Assembly: GCA_963922205.1 (NCBI GenBank)
Contig: CAWUHX010000096.1
Coordinates: 992,001 to 1,056,000, forward strand
Length of the DNA: 64,000 nt
Source of the DNA: Romanomermis culicivorax
Taxonomy: Eukaryota; Nematoda; Enoplea; Mermithida; Mermithidae
Direction of reading: 5' to 3'
Below are positions 36,001 to 49,200 of this stretch, one piece after another. The notes beneath the pieces are model-generated. The model was not told where the DNA came from, ran no database searches, and saw nothing but the letters and a program-made list of their open reading frames with translations. Positions within the stretch are counted from its first letter, which is position 1. Every line of letters starts with the position of its first letter. A program made the translations under genes and the position numbers.

Positions 36001-39000
36001 GATTTCACCTCACACTGCTCCAAATCTTCAATTTAATATTCATCGCGAGCATCGCTTTGAGCAGTGTAAAGTGAAAATTACGAACTTCTGCGTACGTAAG
36101 AATCACCATTTTACACAACTAACAGTTGGTTAATTCTAACTTTACACTGCCTCAAAACTTCAGTTCACTACTCAACACGAAGATTATTTTGAGCGGTGTA
36201 ACGTGGAAATCAGGGACGTTCTCGTGAGGAAAAATCATCACTTTACACATTTAGATTCTCATGACTTATACTTTACACTGCTCTAAAATTTAAGTTCACT
36301 ACTAACCATGGGTATCATTTTGAGCAGTGTAAACTGATTCCACGATATTCTACGGGTGAACGTTATCATTTCACACGGGTAAAAGATCGTAATTTTCACT
36401 TTACACTGCTGAAAAACTCGAGTTCACTATTTTCAGTGGTGTAAAGTGGGAATCAGGAACTTATACGTGCGTAAAACATTTAAAAATATCATTTTATACA
36501 CACCTGGAGCTCGTGGTTTTTACTTTACACTGCTCGAAAACTTGAGTTTACTACCCCACATGGAAATCATTCCACTACTCACCATAAAGATAACTTTGAG
36601 TAGTGTAAAGTGGAAATCACGAACTTCTACGCGTGTAAAAATCCTCACTTCACTCCGTTTGTAAACCCCATCATGCTCTATCATTTTTACTTTACACTGC
36701 TCGGAAATTTTGTTCATAACTCAGCAAATAGGGATAATTTTGAGTAGTGTAAAGTGGACACCAGGAACTTCTACTTGTGTAAAAACCATCATTTTACACT
36801 TGTACAAGTTCATGATTTTCACTTTACACTGCACCAAAACTTCAGTTTAATACCTATCATGGAGATCATTTTTTAACTTACCATAAGGATAATTTTGAGC
36901 AGTGTAAACTGGAAATCGCGAAATTCTACGTATGTAAACGTAATAACTTTACACACGCGGAAGCTGTTGGTTTTCACTTTAAACCGCTCGAGAATTTTAG
37001 TTTACTACTCAGGAAATAGGGATAATTTTGAGCAGTGTAAAGTGGATACCACGAAATTCTACTAAAATTTACTGATTCTCACTTTACACTGCTCTAAACT
37101 TGCGGTTTACTGCCCACCACAAGAATCATTTTAATCATTGTAAAGTAAAAATGACAAATTTCTACTTGTGTAAGAATCCCTTTCTTACACACGTAAAATT
37201 GCTTGATTTTTACTTTACACTACTACATCTACGCGCGTAAGATGATGATCACAAACGTCTACTAAGGTATAGAAATTATCATGTTACACAATAAGAAAAG
37301 CTCAGATTTTCACTTTACACCGCTCGGAAATTTTAGTTTACTAGCCACCATGGAGGTGATTTTGAGCAGTGTAAAGTGAATATTACAAACTTCTACGTGT
37401 GCAAAAATCACCACTTAACGCCCAAAATTCGCGATTTACACTTTACATTGCGGCATAACTTCAGTTTACCACCCACTATGGAGGTCATTTTGACCAGAGT
37501 GAAGTAAAAATCAGGAACTTCTATGTGCGTAAAAGTAATCATTTTACACAAGTAAAAGTTAGTGATTTTCCCTTTACACTCCCTCAAACCTTGAGTTTAC
37601 ATTAAGATCATTTTGAGCAGTGTAAAGTCAACATCACGAAATCTTAACTGTGTAAAAACCATCATTTTACACAATCCATAATTTTCATTTTACACTCCAG
37701 CAAAACTTGAGTTTACTACTTACGAAGAGCATTTTGAGCGGTGTAGAGCGGAAATTAGGAACTACTATGAGCGTAAACCATCACTTTTAGATGCCCATGA
37801 CTTTCACTTTACACTGCTGCAAAATTTTAGTTAACTATAAACCATAGACTGGTTTGAGCAGTGTAAACTGAGTGCCACGATTTTCTACTTGTGTAAAAAT
37901 CATAATTTTACTCAAGCATAAATTCGACATTTTCACTTTACACTATTGCAAAACTTGAGTTTACTAGTTAGGAACGAGATCATTTTGAGCGGTGTAAAGT
38001 GTAAATGAGGAAATTCGATGTGTGCAAAAATCATCATTTTATACAAGTAAAAGTTCGTAATTTTCACTTTACACTGCTTCAAAACTTCGTTTCACTATTC
38101 ACGACGAGCATCATTTTGAGTAGTGTAAAGTGAAAATCACCAACTTTGACGTGTGAAAAAATCATCATTTTACACAAGTAAAAGTTCGTAATTTCCACTT
38201 TACACTGCTCAAAAACTTCAGTTTTCTATTCGCCATGAGCGTCATTTTTAGCAGTGTAATGTGTAAATGAGGAATTTCGATGTGGAGGATCATTTTGAGT
38301 AGTGTAAAGTGAAAATCACCAACTTTGACGTGTGAAAAAATCATCATTTTACACAAGTAAAAGTTCGTAATTTCTACTTTACACTGCTCCAAAACTTCAG
38401 TTTACTACTCGCCATGAGGGTTATTTTTAGCAGTGTAAAGTGAAAATCGCGACTTTATATGGGTGTAAACCTCATCACGCTCCATGATTTTCACTTTACA
38501 CTCATCAAAAATTTAAATTCACTACCACTCCTCACTCACCATGGGGATCATTTTGAGGATAGGGCTCAAAGGATTTATGCCGTGTATGGACATATATTGA
38601 AAATAGGCCGTAGTGATCGCCTGTTTTTGTAACATGTCGCCGGACCGTCCGGCCGCCACCATTTGTTCCGTTAGTTTGTTCATCGGTTCGCGGTGTAGGC
38701 GCATTCTGTCCGCAAATTTGACGGTAGCTATCGTGAACGGCATCAGTGTTATACGACCGACTACGACGCCTAAATTGTAAAGTAGAAAATTTAAGACATT
38801 GATGTAAAGTGGTGAAAGTGTAAAGTTGACATAAATGTTGTAAAGTCTTACCTGGAAATCAAGAGAAAAAAAATTCCCATGCCGGGAATCGAACCCGGGC
38901 CGCGTGGGTGAAAGCCACGAATCCTAGCCACTAGACCACATGGGATGATCTGCGGGATTTTAAACTATATTATGACCTTGGTGTAAAGTTAACAATACAA

Positions 39001-39929
39001 CTTTACACCCCGACGAAGCTACAGTATCTTTTGGTTTACACTTTACATCAAAAAACTACCTACCGATCATAATTACTTCCCACCACGGTAGACCGGTCGT
39101 TTGTTGTAAAAACGATAAACCCAATCGTACGAAACCGGCCGGCGTCCAACAATTCATTTGCGAAACGATCAACGATTCGTCGATGGCCGCCGCCGACGCC
39201 GTTTGAACGATTTGATCGACCACGTCGCTTAACGTCGACGTTTCGTCGTCGTTTATTTTGATAACTGAGTCGTCGTTGTTGTTCTACGAGCGGCGAGAAA
39301 AAAACACTTTACGACAAAAATATGGCGGCGTAAATTTTGAACAAGGTTAATCAAGGGGTTAGAGGGGGTTGAAAATTTTTAATTTGTGGACGGGGTACCA
39401 AAATTCCAAAAAGTTCAAGGAGAGGGGTCCTAAATCGAAAAAAAACGGAAATTTCCCCAAAAAACACTTTTCTAACAAAATTTTTCCGACTTGGTGAGTC
39501 CCAACAAATTGAAAGAGGTCCCCCACCCAACATACCTATCAGATGTCCGACCAGTTGGAAGGGGGAGGGAAAACCTAAATTTTGGGTGAGGGGGTCGAAA
39601 AAAGTCGAAATTTTTCCGCAAAAAGACCAAAAAAAGTACTTTTTGACCAATTCTTTCCAATTTTTTCCAGTCTGGGAGGGGTTTGGGTCCCCCCAACCAC
39701 CCCGCCCCGCCATGCCCCCACCCAAATTACTTCCTTTAAACTTTACAATTATGGATTTTTCGTCCACAATTGGCGACGAGGATAAAAACCGGCGATGTTG
39801 TAAACAAACATTTTTTGACGTAAAGTGTGGTGTAAAGTAGGGTTTAGCGTTGTAAATTTGTCGCGTCTCGGCGATACATAATCGTCTATTCGTCGAACGG
39901 CCACAAAACGAGCGAATTAGGTTTTTCAT
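33029..39929 (-). CDS. OXA1/YidC-family mitochondrial insertase, short-tail paralogue
   Basis: Inner-membrane protein insertase. Exons 39929-39747, 39283-39064, 38769-38540, 34845-34681, 33322-33200 and 33142-33029 give 344 aa, all phases closing. The N-terminus MKNLIRSFCGRSTNRRL...FLSSSP is an amphipathic mitochondrial presequence. The family core is clear: GFVRLGLSFLQQTTGLPWWE, GVVVGRITLMPF, the helical hairpin with GINPLSP, PSMKAGGLLWFSDLTVPDP, VFPLGILAVTPWF and LVYWCTSNF. The chain stops after RTNVVRKKLNLQPLKKV, so the long basic matrix tail that binds the mitoribosome in OXA1 is absent, as in COX18/OXA2-type proteins. It may be a COX18-like paralogue or a lineage-specific OXA1 duplicate. 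Intron 2 holds a tRNA-Glu gene; introns 3 and 4 hold satellites. Confidence 0.92.
33440..34660. repeat. ~145-bp tandem array, intron 4 of the short-tail OXA1 gene
   Basis: GTCACTATG(C/A)TGGTCACTCC, AAAAAATGCTCATAACTGGA and AGGATCTATCGATTGGTACG recur in order near 33776, 33925, 34074, 34217, 34369 and 34517, with decayed units towards 33440. Confidence 0.88.
34990..38535. repeat. tandem array of ~85-nt palindromes, intron 3 of the short-tail OXA1 gene
   Basis: About 24 units with a period of roughly 105-155 bp. Each has a left arm near GCAGTGTAAAGTG + AAAATCACGAACTTCTAC + GTGTGTAAAA, a short ATCATC loop, and a right arm that is its inverse (TTTTACACA, GTAGAAGTTCGTGATTTTC, ACTTTACACTGC), followed by a linker like TCCAAAACTTCAGTTTACTA. 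Clear left arms are at about 35955, 36058, 36597, 36896, 37360, 37612, 38118 and 38298. A G-rich element interrupts it at 35148-35277. Confidence 0.9.
38874..38945 (-). tRNA. tRNA-Glu(TTC): tRNA-Glu (anticodon TTC), intronic
   Basis: 72-nt cloverleaf with acceptor TCCCATG/CATGGGA, A box TGGTCTAGTGG, anticodon loop with TTC in GGCTTTCACC, B box GGTTCGATTCC and discriminator A, followed by a T-run Pol III terminator. It lies on the same strand inside intron 2 of the short-tail OXA1 gene and is identical to the copy at 59216. Confidence 0.97.
39350..39735. repeat. G-rich repeat element in intron 1 of the short-tail OXA1 gene
   Basis: Member of the dispersed family with ACCAGTTGGA(A)GGGG, GGGTCGAAAAAAGTCGAAATTT and a CATACCTATC-like end at 39528. 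Confidence 0.65.
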
Positions 39930-40288
39930 TTTTTCGCACACACAACGACGATTTTTGCAAAATTTAACGGCGAAATTTTGTATTTACACAATCATTTAAT
40001 GCGTAAAGAATTACGGTTCGGTGAAATTTTACAACTTTACGCTTTCAATTAAACTGATAATGAGGGAAGTTGCGCTAAACTCAAACTCAAATCTGACTGA
40101 AAAACCCGTTTTTCAAATTCCTGACGACAGTAATCTGAATACTGTTAATAAAATTTTTTTTAAACGTTGCTACTTGCAATCTATTATACAAAATCGACAC
40201 AGAACTGAAAATGAACAGTTAATATAGAATCACAAATGTAAACTTCTATTATCAATAACAACAAACCATATACAAACAGAAAAACTAA

Positions 40289-43200
40289 TTAAGATCCGAA
40301 AAATTTGCCGAAATATCGCCCCATGGGTCCGAACCTAGCTTTCTTTTCCAATCTTTGCATTTCGAAAGCTTCTTTGAATTTTTCTTTCGGATTGTAAGAA
40401 TAAGTAGGAATCAAAGGTCCTTGGCCGGCTTTGCGGAAGCTCACGTGATCTTTGTGCCTTAAATCTTGATCCGAAGGCGCCATGTCGTTACGATCTAGAA
40501 AAAAATTGGTTTTTATCGAAAAATCCAAGAATTTGATCCAAAAATCTAGGTATTAACGGGAAATTTTCACGAAAATGACCAAATTTGCTTAGAATTCTAC
40601 CTAAAATTAGAATTTCAAACAAAATTTTTTTAAAAAATTGAAAATATCCCTTAGAATTCAACTTTTCATCTGAAACTTTCACAAGAAAAACTAGTTTTCG
40701 AAAGCAAATTTTCGCGAGAACGTCAAAATTTGGTTGGAAATTACCCGAAATTAGAATTTGAACGAAAAATGTACGAAAAAACGCCCAAAAATTGGAAACT
40801 TCCCTCAAAATTCATACATTTTTAGCGTTTTAGCTCAACATTGAGGCCAAAAATTAAGTTTTTGACGGGAAATTTTCACAAAAATTGGTGAAAATTTTAC
40901 AAAAATTAGAATTTCCTTAAAATTCACATAACTCCAGATTTTTAGAAAATCCGAAATTTTAGAAAACTGAAAATTCCACGTAAAATTCAGGTTTTTTACC
41001 TTTTTAGATGAAAATTTAACCGAAAATTACAATTTGAGTCGAAAATATTTTGAAAAAAACGTTCCAAAATAGAAAATCTCCCTCGAAATTTTTATAATTT
41101 TTCTTGATGCATAATGCAGTTTCTGGAGGCAAATTTTCACAAAAATAATCAAATTTGGTAAAAATTCTACAAAAATTAAAATTTCCTTTAAAATTCACAT
41201 AATTTCAGATTTTTAGAAACTCCGAAATTTTAGAAAATCGAAAATTTCACGTAAAATTTAGATTTTTAGCTTTATAGATGAAAATTTAACCGAAAATTAG
41301 AATTTGACTCGAAAATATTTGGAAAAAAACGTTCCAAAATAGAAAATCTCCCTCAAAATTTTCATAATTTTTCTTTTTAGCTCGAAAATATGATGCATAA
41401 TGCAGTTTCTGGAGGGAAATTTTCACAAAAATAAAAAAATTCGGTGAAAATTCTATCCAAAATTCTATTTTAAACGGAGAATATACAAAAAAACACAAAA
41501 ATTAAAATTTTGCCCCAAAATATAAATCATTTCAGCTTTTTCAGCTCAAAAATTTAGTTTTTGACAGAAAATTTTCTCAAAAATGTTCAAATTTGCTAAG
41601 AAATCTACCCCAAATTACATATTCAGCGAAAAATTTGCAAAAAAAACGCTCAAAAATCGGAAATTTCCCTCAAAATTCACATAATTTTAGCTTTACAGTG
41701 CAAAAATGTGATCCAAAAATATAATTTTTAGCAGAAAATTTCCGCGAAAAAAAAAATTTGCTGAGAAATCTACTTAAAATTACAATGCTAACGGAAAATA
41801 TATCAAAAAAGGCACAAAAACTGAAAATTTTCCTAAAAATTCACATATTTTTAGCTTTTTAGACCAAAATTTTGACCAAAAATTTGTTTTCGCGACAAAA
41901 TTTCATAAAAATGACAAAATTTGGTGCAATTTCCGCCTGAAACTACGAAAAACACAAATTTACAGCACTCAAAATTTTACCCAAAATTTTTATTTTCCGC
42001 AGAAAATGTTCACGAAAATGACAAAATTTAGTAAGAATTTTACTCAAAATTACACTTTTAACCGGAAAAATCTGAAAAAACGCTGGGAAAGTTGAAAATT
42101 TCATTAAAAATTCACTTAATTTCAGCTTTTTAGCGTTAAAATCTAGTTTTTTACAGAAAATTTTCACAAAAATGACGACATTTGGAGCAAATTCTACCTA
42201 ACATAAGAATTTGAGCCGAAAAAATACGAAAAACACTAAAAAATGAAAAATTTCATCAAAATTCAAATAATTTCAGTTTTTTATCCCAAAAATCTAGTTT
42301 TTGGAGGCAATTTTTTATCAAAATGACAAAATTCGCTGGTAATTCCACACAGAATTACAATTTGAACGGAAAATATGCAAAAAAATGCTCAAAAATTGTA
42401 GATTTCCCTCAAATATCTCGAAATTATAGCCAAAAATTCAGGTTTTGGAGGGAAACTTTTACGAAAATGACAAAATTTGATGTTTATTCTACCGAAAATT
42501 ACAACATTTTCGGAATAACGCTCAAAAATTGAAAATTTTCCTCGAAATTGTCATAATTTTAGCTTTTAAGCCCGAAAATTCAGTTTTTGCCGGGAAATTT
42601 CAATAAAAATGACAAAATTTGGTCGAAATTCTACCCAAAATTATAATTTAAACCTGAACTATACCAAAAAATGTCAAAAAATCAAAATTCTCATCAAAAT
42701 TCTCATAATTTTAGCTTTTCAGCCCAAGAATCTAATTTTTGGTAAAAATTTTCAGGAAAATAAAATTTGATGAGAATTCTACCCAAAATTACATAAATAT
42801 ACAAATATACTAAAAAACGCTCAAAAATTGAGAATTTCCCTTAAAATTAACAGATATTCAACTTTTTAGCTGGAAATTTTGCCGAAAAATTTGGTGTTTT
42901 GGCAGAAAATTTTCATAAGAATGACAAAATTTGGTGCCAATTTTTTTAAAAATCGGGAAAAATACGAAAAAAACCTTTAAAAATGATAATTTTCATCAAA
43001 ATTCACGTAATTTTAGCTTTTAAGCCCTAAAATCTAGTTTTTGGCGGGATATTTTCACGAAAATGACAAAATGTGCTGCAAATTCTACCCAAAATTACAA
43101 TTTGAGCGAAAATATCATAAAAAACAGCAAAAAAATTGAAATTTTTTTAAAAGTTCACAGATTTCCATCTTCTTGGGTGAAATTTTGACCGAAAAATTGG

Positions 43201-46200
43201 TTTTTGGTGGGAAATTTTCACTAATTAATTACAAAATTTGATGAAATTTTACCTAAAATTACATTTTAAGAAAAAAATATCCAAAAAAACGTGAAAAAAA
43301 TTCAAAATTTTTGGACAAAATTCACATATTTTGAGCTTTTCAAGCCTAAAACTTTAGTCAAAATCTGGTTTTTGGTAGAAAATTTTCACAAAAATCACGA
43401 GTCAAAATTACAATTTGAGCGGAAAAAATACAAAAAAACGCACAAAAATTGGAATTTCGCTAGGAATTCCCATGATTTTAGCAAAATTTGACCCAAAAAT
43501 CAAGTTTTTGGCAGGAAGTTTCCATGAGAATGAAAAAATTTGCTGCAAATTATACATAAAATTATTAGTTGAACGGAAAATTTACGATAAAAATGTTCAA
43601 AAGTTCGAAATTTCCATTCAAATTGTCATAATTTTAGGTTTTTAGTCCAAAAACCTCATTTTTAGGAAAATGACAAAATTTGCTGAGAATTCTACCCAAA
43701 ATTACAATTTAAACCGAAAATGTACCAAAAAAACGCTCAAAAATTTTAAATTCCCTACAAATTTTAAATAATTTTAGCTTTTTAGCCCAAAAATCCAGTT
43801 TTCGGCAGAAAAGTTTTACGAAAATGACAAAATTTGGTTCATATTCTATCCAAAATTTTAATTTAACCTGAAAATATACAAAAAATGCCTGAAATTCAAG
43901 ATTTTTCTCAAAATTCTCATAATTTGAGGTTTACAGCCCAAAAATATAAATTTTGACAGGAAATTTTCACGAAAAAAACAAAATTTGATGATAATTCTAC
44001 CCAAAATTACAATTTAAACCGAAAATGTACCCAAAAAAACGCTCAAAAATTTCGAATTTCCCACAATTTTTAAATAATTTTAGCTTTTCAGCCCAAAAAT
44101 CCAGTTTTTGGCAGAGAAGTTTCACGAAAATGACAAAATTTGGTTCATATTCTATCCAAAATTTTAATTTAAACGGAAAATATACAAAAAATGCCTGAAA
44201 TTCAAGATTTTTCTCAAAATTCTCATAATTTGAGGTTTACAGCCCAAAAATATAACTTTTGACAGGAAATTTTCACGAAAAAAAAACAAAATTTGATGAA
44301 AATTCTACCCAAAATTACATATGTAGGGAAAATAATACAAAAAAAATTGAAAATTTCCCTTTTAGAATTATCAGATTTTGAACTTTTCAGCTGAAAATTT
44401 TGTCCGACTCGAGCTTTTTAGGTAAAAAGTTTGCCCAAAAAAATTGGTGTTTGGCCGGAAATTTCCACTAATTAATGACAAAATTTGATGAAATTTTACC
44501 CAAAACTACAATTTAAGAGGAAAATTTCCAAAAAAAAAACGCCAAAAAACTCAAAATTTTTGCACAAAATTCACATATTTTTAGCATTTTAAGTCCAAAA
44601 TTTTGGCCCAAATTTCGTCAAAAAATTTCAACTTACTTTTAAAAAATTTCGTATAAAGATCGACGCACGAATCTTTGGCCGCCCAAATTAATTTTTTTTT
44701 CCTAATCGGATTGCCGTCTTCGTCGTAATTTATAATATCGCCGACGGAAATTTTACTTTTTTTGTTGGTTTTACGCGGCGGTAAGTTCAATTTGATTCGC
44801 AAATTTTTATTTCGTAGACATAAAGCGAGCAACAATGTTAAGCAATTACTGGTCGTCCAATAAACTAAAACGGCCTGAAAGAAAAAAAAAATAGAAAAAA
44901 TATTTATAAAAAAAAATTCTAAAAAACATAAATAAATAGAAAAAAATATTTTTAAGAAAATTTTACGCAAAAATCGGGATTTTTTCGGGCCAAAAAGCTA
45001 AAATTATGCAAATTTTAAGAGAAATTTTCAATTTCTCGACCGTTTTTCTAGGAAATTTCCAATTCAAACTGTAATTTTAGGTTAAAATTTTCTGATAATT
45101 TTATCATTTTCGTGAAAAATTTCTGCCCAAAAGCCAAATTTTTAGCCAAAATTTCGAGCTAAAAAGCTGAAAATATGTGAATTTTTAGGGGAATTTTACA
45201 TTTTTAAGCGTTTTTTCGTATATATTTTCTGTTCAAATAATAATTTTGGGTTGAATTTGCACCAAATTTTGACGTTTTTACGAAAAAACCTCTGCCCGAA
45301 AACCAAATTTTTAGCTAAAATTTCGAGCTAAAAAGCTGAAAATATGTGAATTTTTAGGAGAATTTTACATTTTTAAGCGTTTTTCGTGAATATTTTCCGT
45401 TCGACTAATAATTTTGGGTTGAATTTGCACCAAATTTTGACGTTTTTACGAAAAAATATCTGCCCGAAAACTAAATTTTTACCTAAAATTTCGAGCTAAA
45501 AAGCTGAAAATATGTGAATTTTTAGGAGAATTTTACATTTTTAACCGTTTCTTCGTATCCATATTTTCCGTTCAAAAAATAATTTTGGATAGAATTTGCA
45601 CCAATTTGACGTTTTTGCGAAAAATTTCTGCCCGGAAACCAAATTTTTGGTCAGAATTCCGAGCTAAAAAAGTAAAATTATGTGAATTTTGAGAGAAATT
45701 TCCATTTTTAAAGCGTTTTTTGTACAACTTTTTGCTAAATATGTAATTTTGCGTAAATTTTCACCAAGTTTTGACATTTTTGTGAAACTTTTCTGCCGAA
45801 ACCTAGATTTTTGGACCAAAAAGCTGAAAATATGCGAATTTTAAGAGAAATTTTTAGTTTTTTTTTCATTTTCTGCTAAATTTGTAATTTTGGGTAGATT
45901 TCCAACTAAATTTTGTCTTTTTTGTGTGAACCTAGATTTTTTGGGTGAGAAACTCAATATTATGTGAATTTTAAGGAAAATTTTCAATCTTTGAGCGTAT
46001 TTTCGGCTAAATAAGTAATTTTGGGTAGAATTCTCAACAAAATTTCGATATTTCTGTGAAAATTTTCTGCTAACAACTAGGTTTTTGGAATAAAAACCCT
46101 TAAATTATTTGAACTTTAGGAAAAATTTCCAATTTTTGAACGTTTTTTTGTATATTTTTTGCTAAGTATGTAATTTTCGATAGAATTTGCACCAAATTTT

Positions 46201-49200
46201 GACATTTTGTGTGAAATTTTTATGCCAAAACCCAGATTATTTGGCCTAAAAACGTAAAATTATGTGAATTTTAAGGGAAATTTTCATTTTTTTAACTGTT
46301 TTTAAAAATATTTCTCTGTTTTTATGTGTTTTTGTGAAAATTTTCCGCCAAAACCTATAATTTTTGGGATAAAAAACAAAATTAGGTGGATTTTAATGGA
46401 AATTCTCAGCTTTTAACCGTTTTTTTGGTATAATTTTTACAGAATTCCCACCAAATTTTGACATTTTTGAGTAAATTTTCTCTCAAAACCTAGATTTTTT
46501 GTGCAAAAAAAGCTGAAATTATGTTGATTTTAAGGTAAATTCTAATTTTTTAAGCGTTTTTTCAAAATATATTTTGCTAAAAATGTAATTTCGGGTCGAT
46601 TTCTCATAAAATTTCGACATTTTTTAAAAATTATCCATTAAAACCTAGATATTTTAGGCTAAAAAGCTGAAATTATGTGAATTTTGAGGGAAATTTTCAA
46701 TTTCAGGCGTTTTTTGATATATTTTTTGCTACTTTTGGTAGAACTTTCACCAAATTTGATCATTTTCGTCAAAACTTTCTGCCAAAACCTAGATTTTTGG
46801 GCTAAAAAACTAAAATTATGTGGATTTTAAAGGAAATTTTCAATTTTTGACCGTTTTTAAAAAATATTTTTGCTAAATATGGGTAGAATTTGCACTTAAT
46901 TTTAACAATTTTTCGAAAATTTTCTGCCAAAAACTAGATTTTGGGGATAAAAACCTAAAATTATGTTAATTTTGAGGGAAATTTCCAATTTTTGAACGTT
47001 TTTTTGTATATTTTTTTTTGTTAAATATGTAACTTTGAGTAGAATTATAACGAAATCTTGTCATTTTTGTGAAAATTTTCTGGTAAAATCTAGATTTTGG
47101 GGCTAAAAAGCTAAAATTATGTTAATTTCAAGCGAAATTTTTAATTTTTAAGAGTTTTTTGTATATTTCTTGCTGAATATGTAATTTTGGGTAGAATTTG
47201 CACAAAAATTTGACATTTAGGGGAAAAATTTCTGCCAAAACCTGGATTGTTTGGGCTAAAAAGCTAAAATTATGTAAATTTAAACCAATTTCCAATTTTT
47301 GGGCGTTTTTCTGGTATTTTTCCGCTAAAAACGTAATTTTGGGTAGAATTCTCAAGAAACTATGTTACTTTTGTGAAAATTTTACGCTCAAACCTTGGTT
47401 TTTCAGCTTAAAAGCTAAAATTATGTTAATTTCAAGGGAAATTTTCAATTTTTAAGCGTTCTTTTTTTATATTTTTGGCTGAATATGTAATTTTGGGTAA
47501 GGTTCTCAACAAAATTTTGACATTTTTGTGAAAATTTTCTGCCGAAACCACGATTTTTTGGGATAATAAGCTAAAACTATGCGAATAATAAGCAAATTTT
47601 TTGGTTTTTGAGCGTTTTTTAGTATATTTTCTGCAAAATATGTAATTTTGAGTAGAATTCTCACCAAATTTAGACATTCTTGGGAAAATTTTCTGCCAAA
47701 ACCTAGATTCTTTGGGCTAAAAACCTAAATTTTTGTGAATTTTGAGGTGAAACTTTCAATTTTTTTGAATATTTTTTGCTAAATATGTAATTTTGGGTAG
47801 AATTCTCACCGAATTTCGACATTTTTGTGAAAATTTTCCGGCAAAACCTAGATTTCTTGGGCTTAAAAGCTAAAATTATGTGAATTTTGAGCAAAATTTT
47901 GAATTTCTGAGCTTTTTTAAAAATATTTTTTGCTAAATATGTAATTTTTGGTAGAATTCTCAGCAGAATTTTGACATTTTTGTAAAAATTTTCTGTCAAA
48001 ACTTTCAATTTTCAATTCTTCGACCGTTTTTTAGATATATCTTCCGCTTAAATTGTAATTTTGGGGAGAATTTACACTAAAATTTGTCATTTTTGTGAAA
48101 ATTTTACGCCAAAACCTAGATTTTTTGGGGTAAAAATCTAAAATTAAGTGATTTTGAGGGAAATTTTCAATTTTAAGCCTTTTTTCGTATATTTTTTGAT
48201 GAGTATTAAAATTATGGTAGAATTCTCATTAAATTTCGACGTTTCCGTCGAAATTTTCTGCCAAAACCTAGATTTTTAGGGCTAAAATAATAAAATTATG
48301 TCAATTCTAGGGAAAATTTTCAATTTTTGAATATTTTTTCTACATTCTCGGCTAAATATGTAATTTTAGATAGAATTCACACCAAATTCTGTTATTTTTG
48401 TGAAACTTTATAGCCAAAAACTAATTTTTGATGAAAATTTTGGGTAAAAAACCGTAAATATGTGAATTTTAAAGGAAACTTTCAATTTTTGAGAACTGTT
48501 TTTTTAATTTTTGGAAAAAAAATTTTTTATGAACTTTTCGAAAAAAAACTAAATCAAAAAAATTGAATTCAGAAAAATTTGCATTATTTTCAAAACAGAA
48601 TTCAAATATTGTGCAGAAATTTAAAATTTTCGAAAATTTAAAAAATTACTGCTATCCTGAGAGGAAACCTGAAATTCTGCAAAATTCAAATTTGGAAAAA
48701 TTTGGAAATTTTGTAGGAATTCGGAATTCTGTACAAATTTGCATAATTTTAAAGACGAAATTCGAAAATTCTGTAGAAATTTTAAATTTTTGAAAAATTT
48801 TGAGTGCAAGGAAACCTTAAACTTTAAACGAAATCAAATTTGGAAAAATCCGGAAATTCTGCAGAAATTTCGAATTCAAAAAAATTTGCGTAACTTTCAG
48901 GTTAAAATTTTAAAATTTTGCACAATTTGAAAAAATTCTAAATATTATTGATATCCTGTAAGGATGCCTGAAATTCTAAACAAATTCTAATTTAGCAAAA
49001 CTTTCAACTTTTTCAAAAATTCTGAATTCAACAAAATTTGCATAATTTTGGGGGCGTAATTCAAAAATTCTGAAGAAATTCAAAATCCAAAAAAAAATTT
49101 GCATAATTTTGCAACAATTAAAAATTTCAAAAAAATTTATACACACATTTTTCAACAAAAGAAATCCATTTTAAACTTTCAACTTTGGTCAATTAAAAAA

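Noticed and set aside
39351-39746. Continuation of the short-tail OXA1 first exon beyond 39747
   Set aside because: The frame stays open into a G-rich repeat element, but phase to the next exon only closes with the GTAAAG donor after codon 61.
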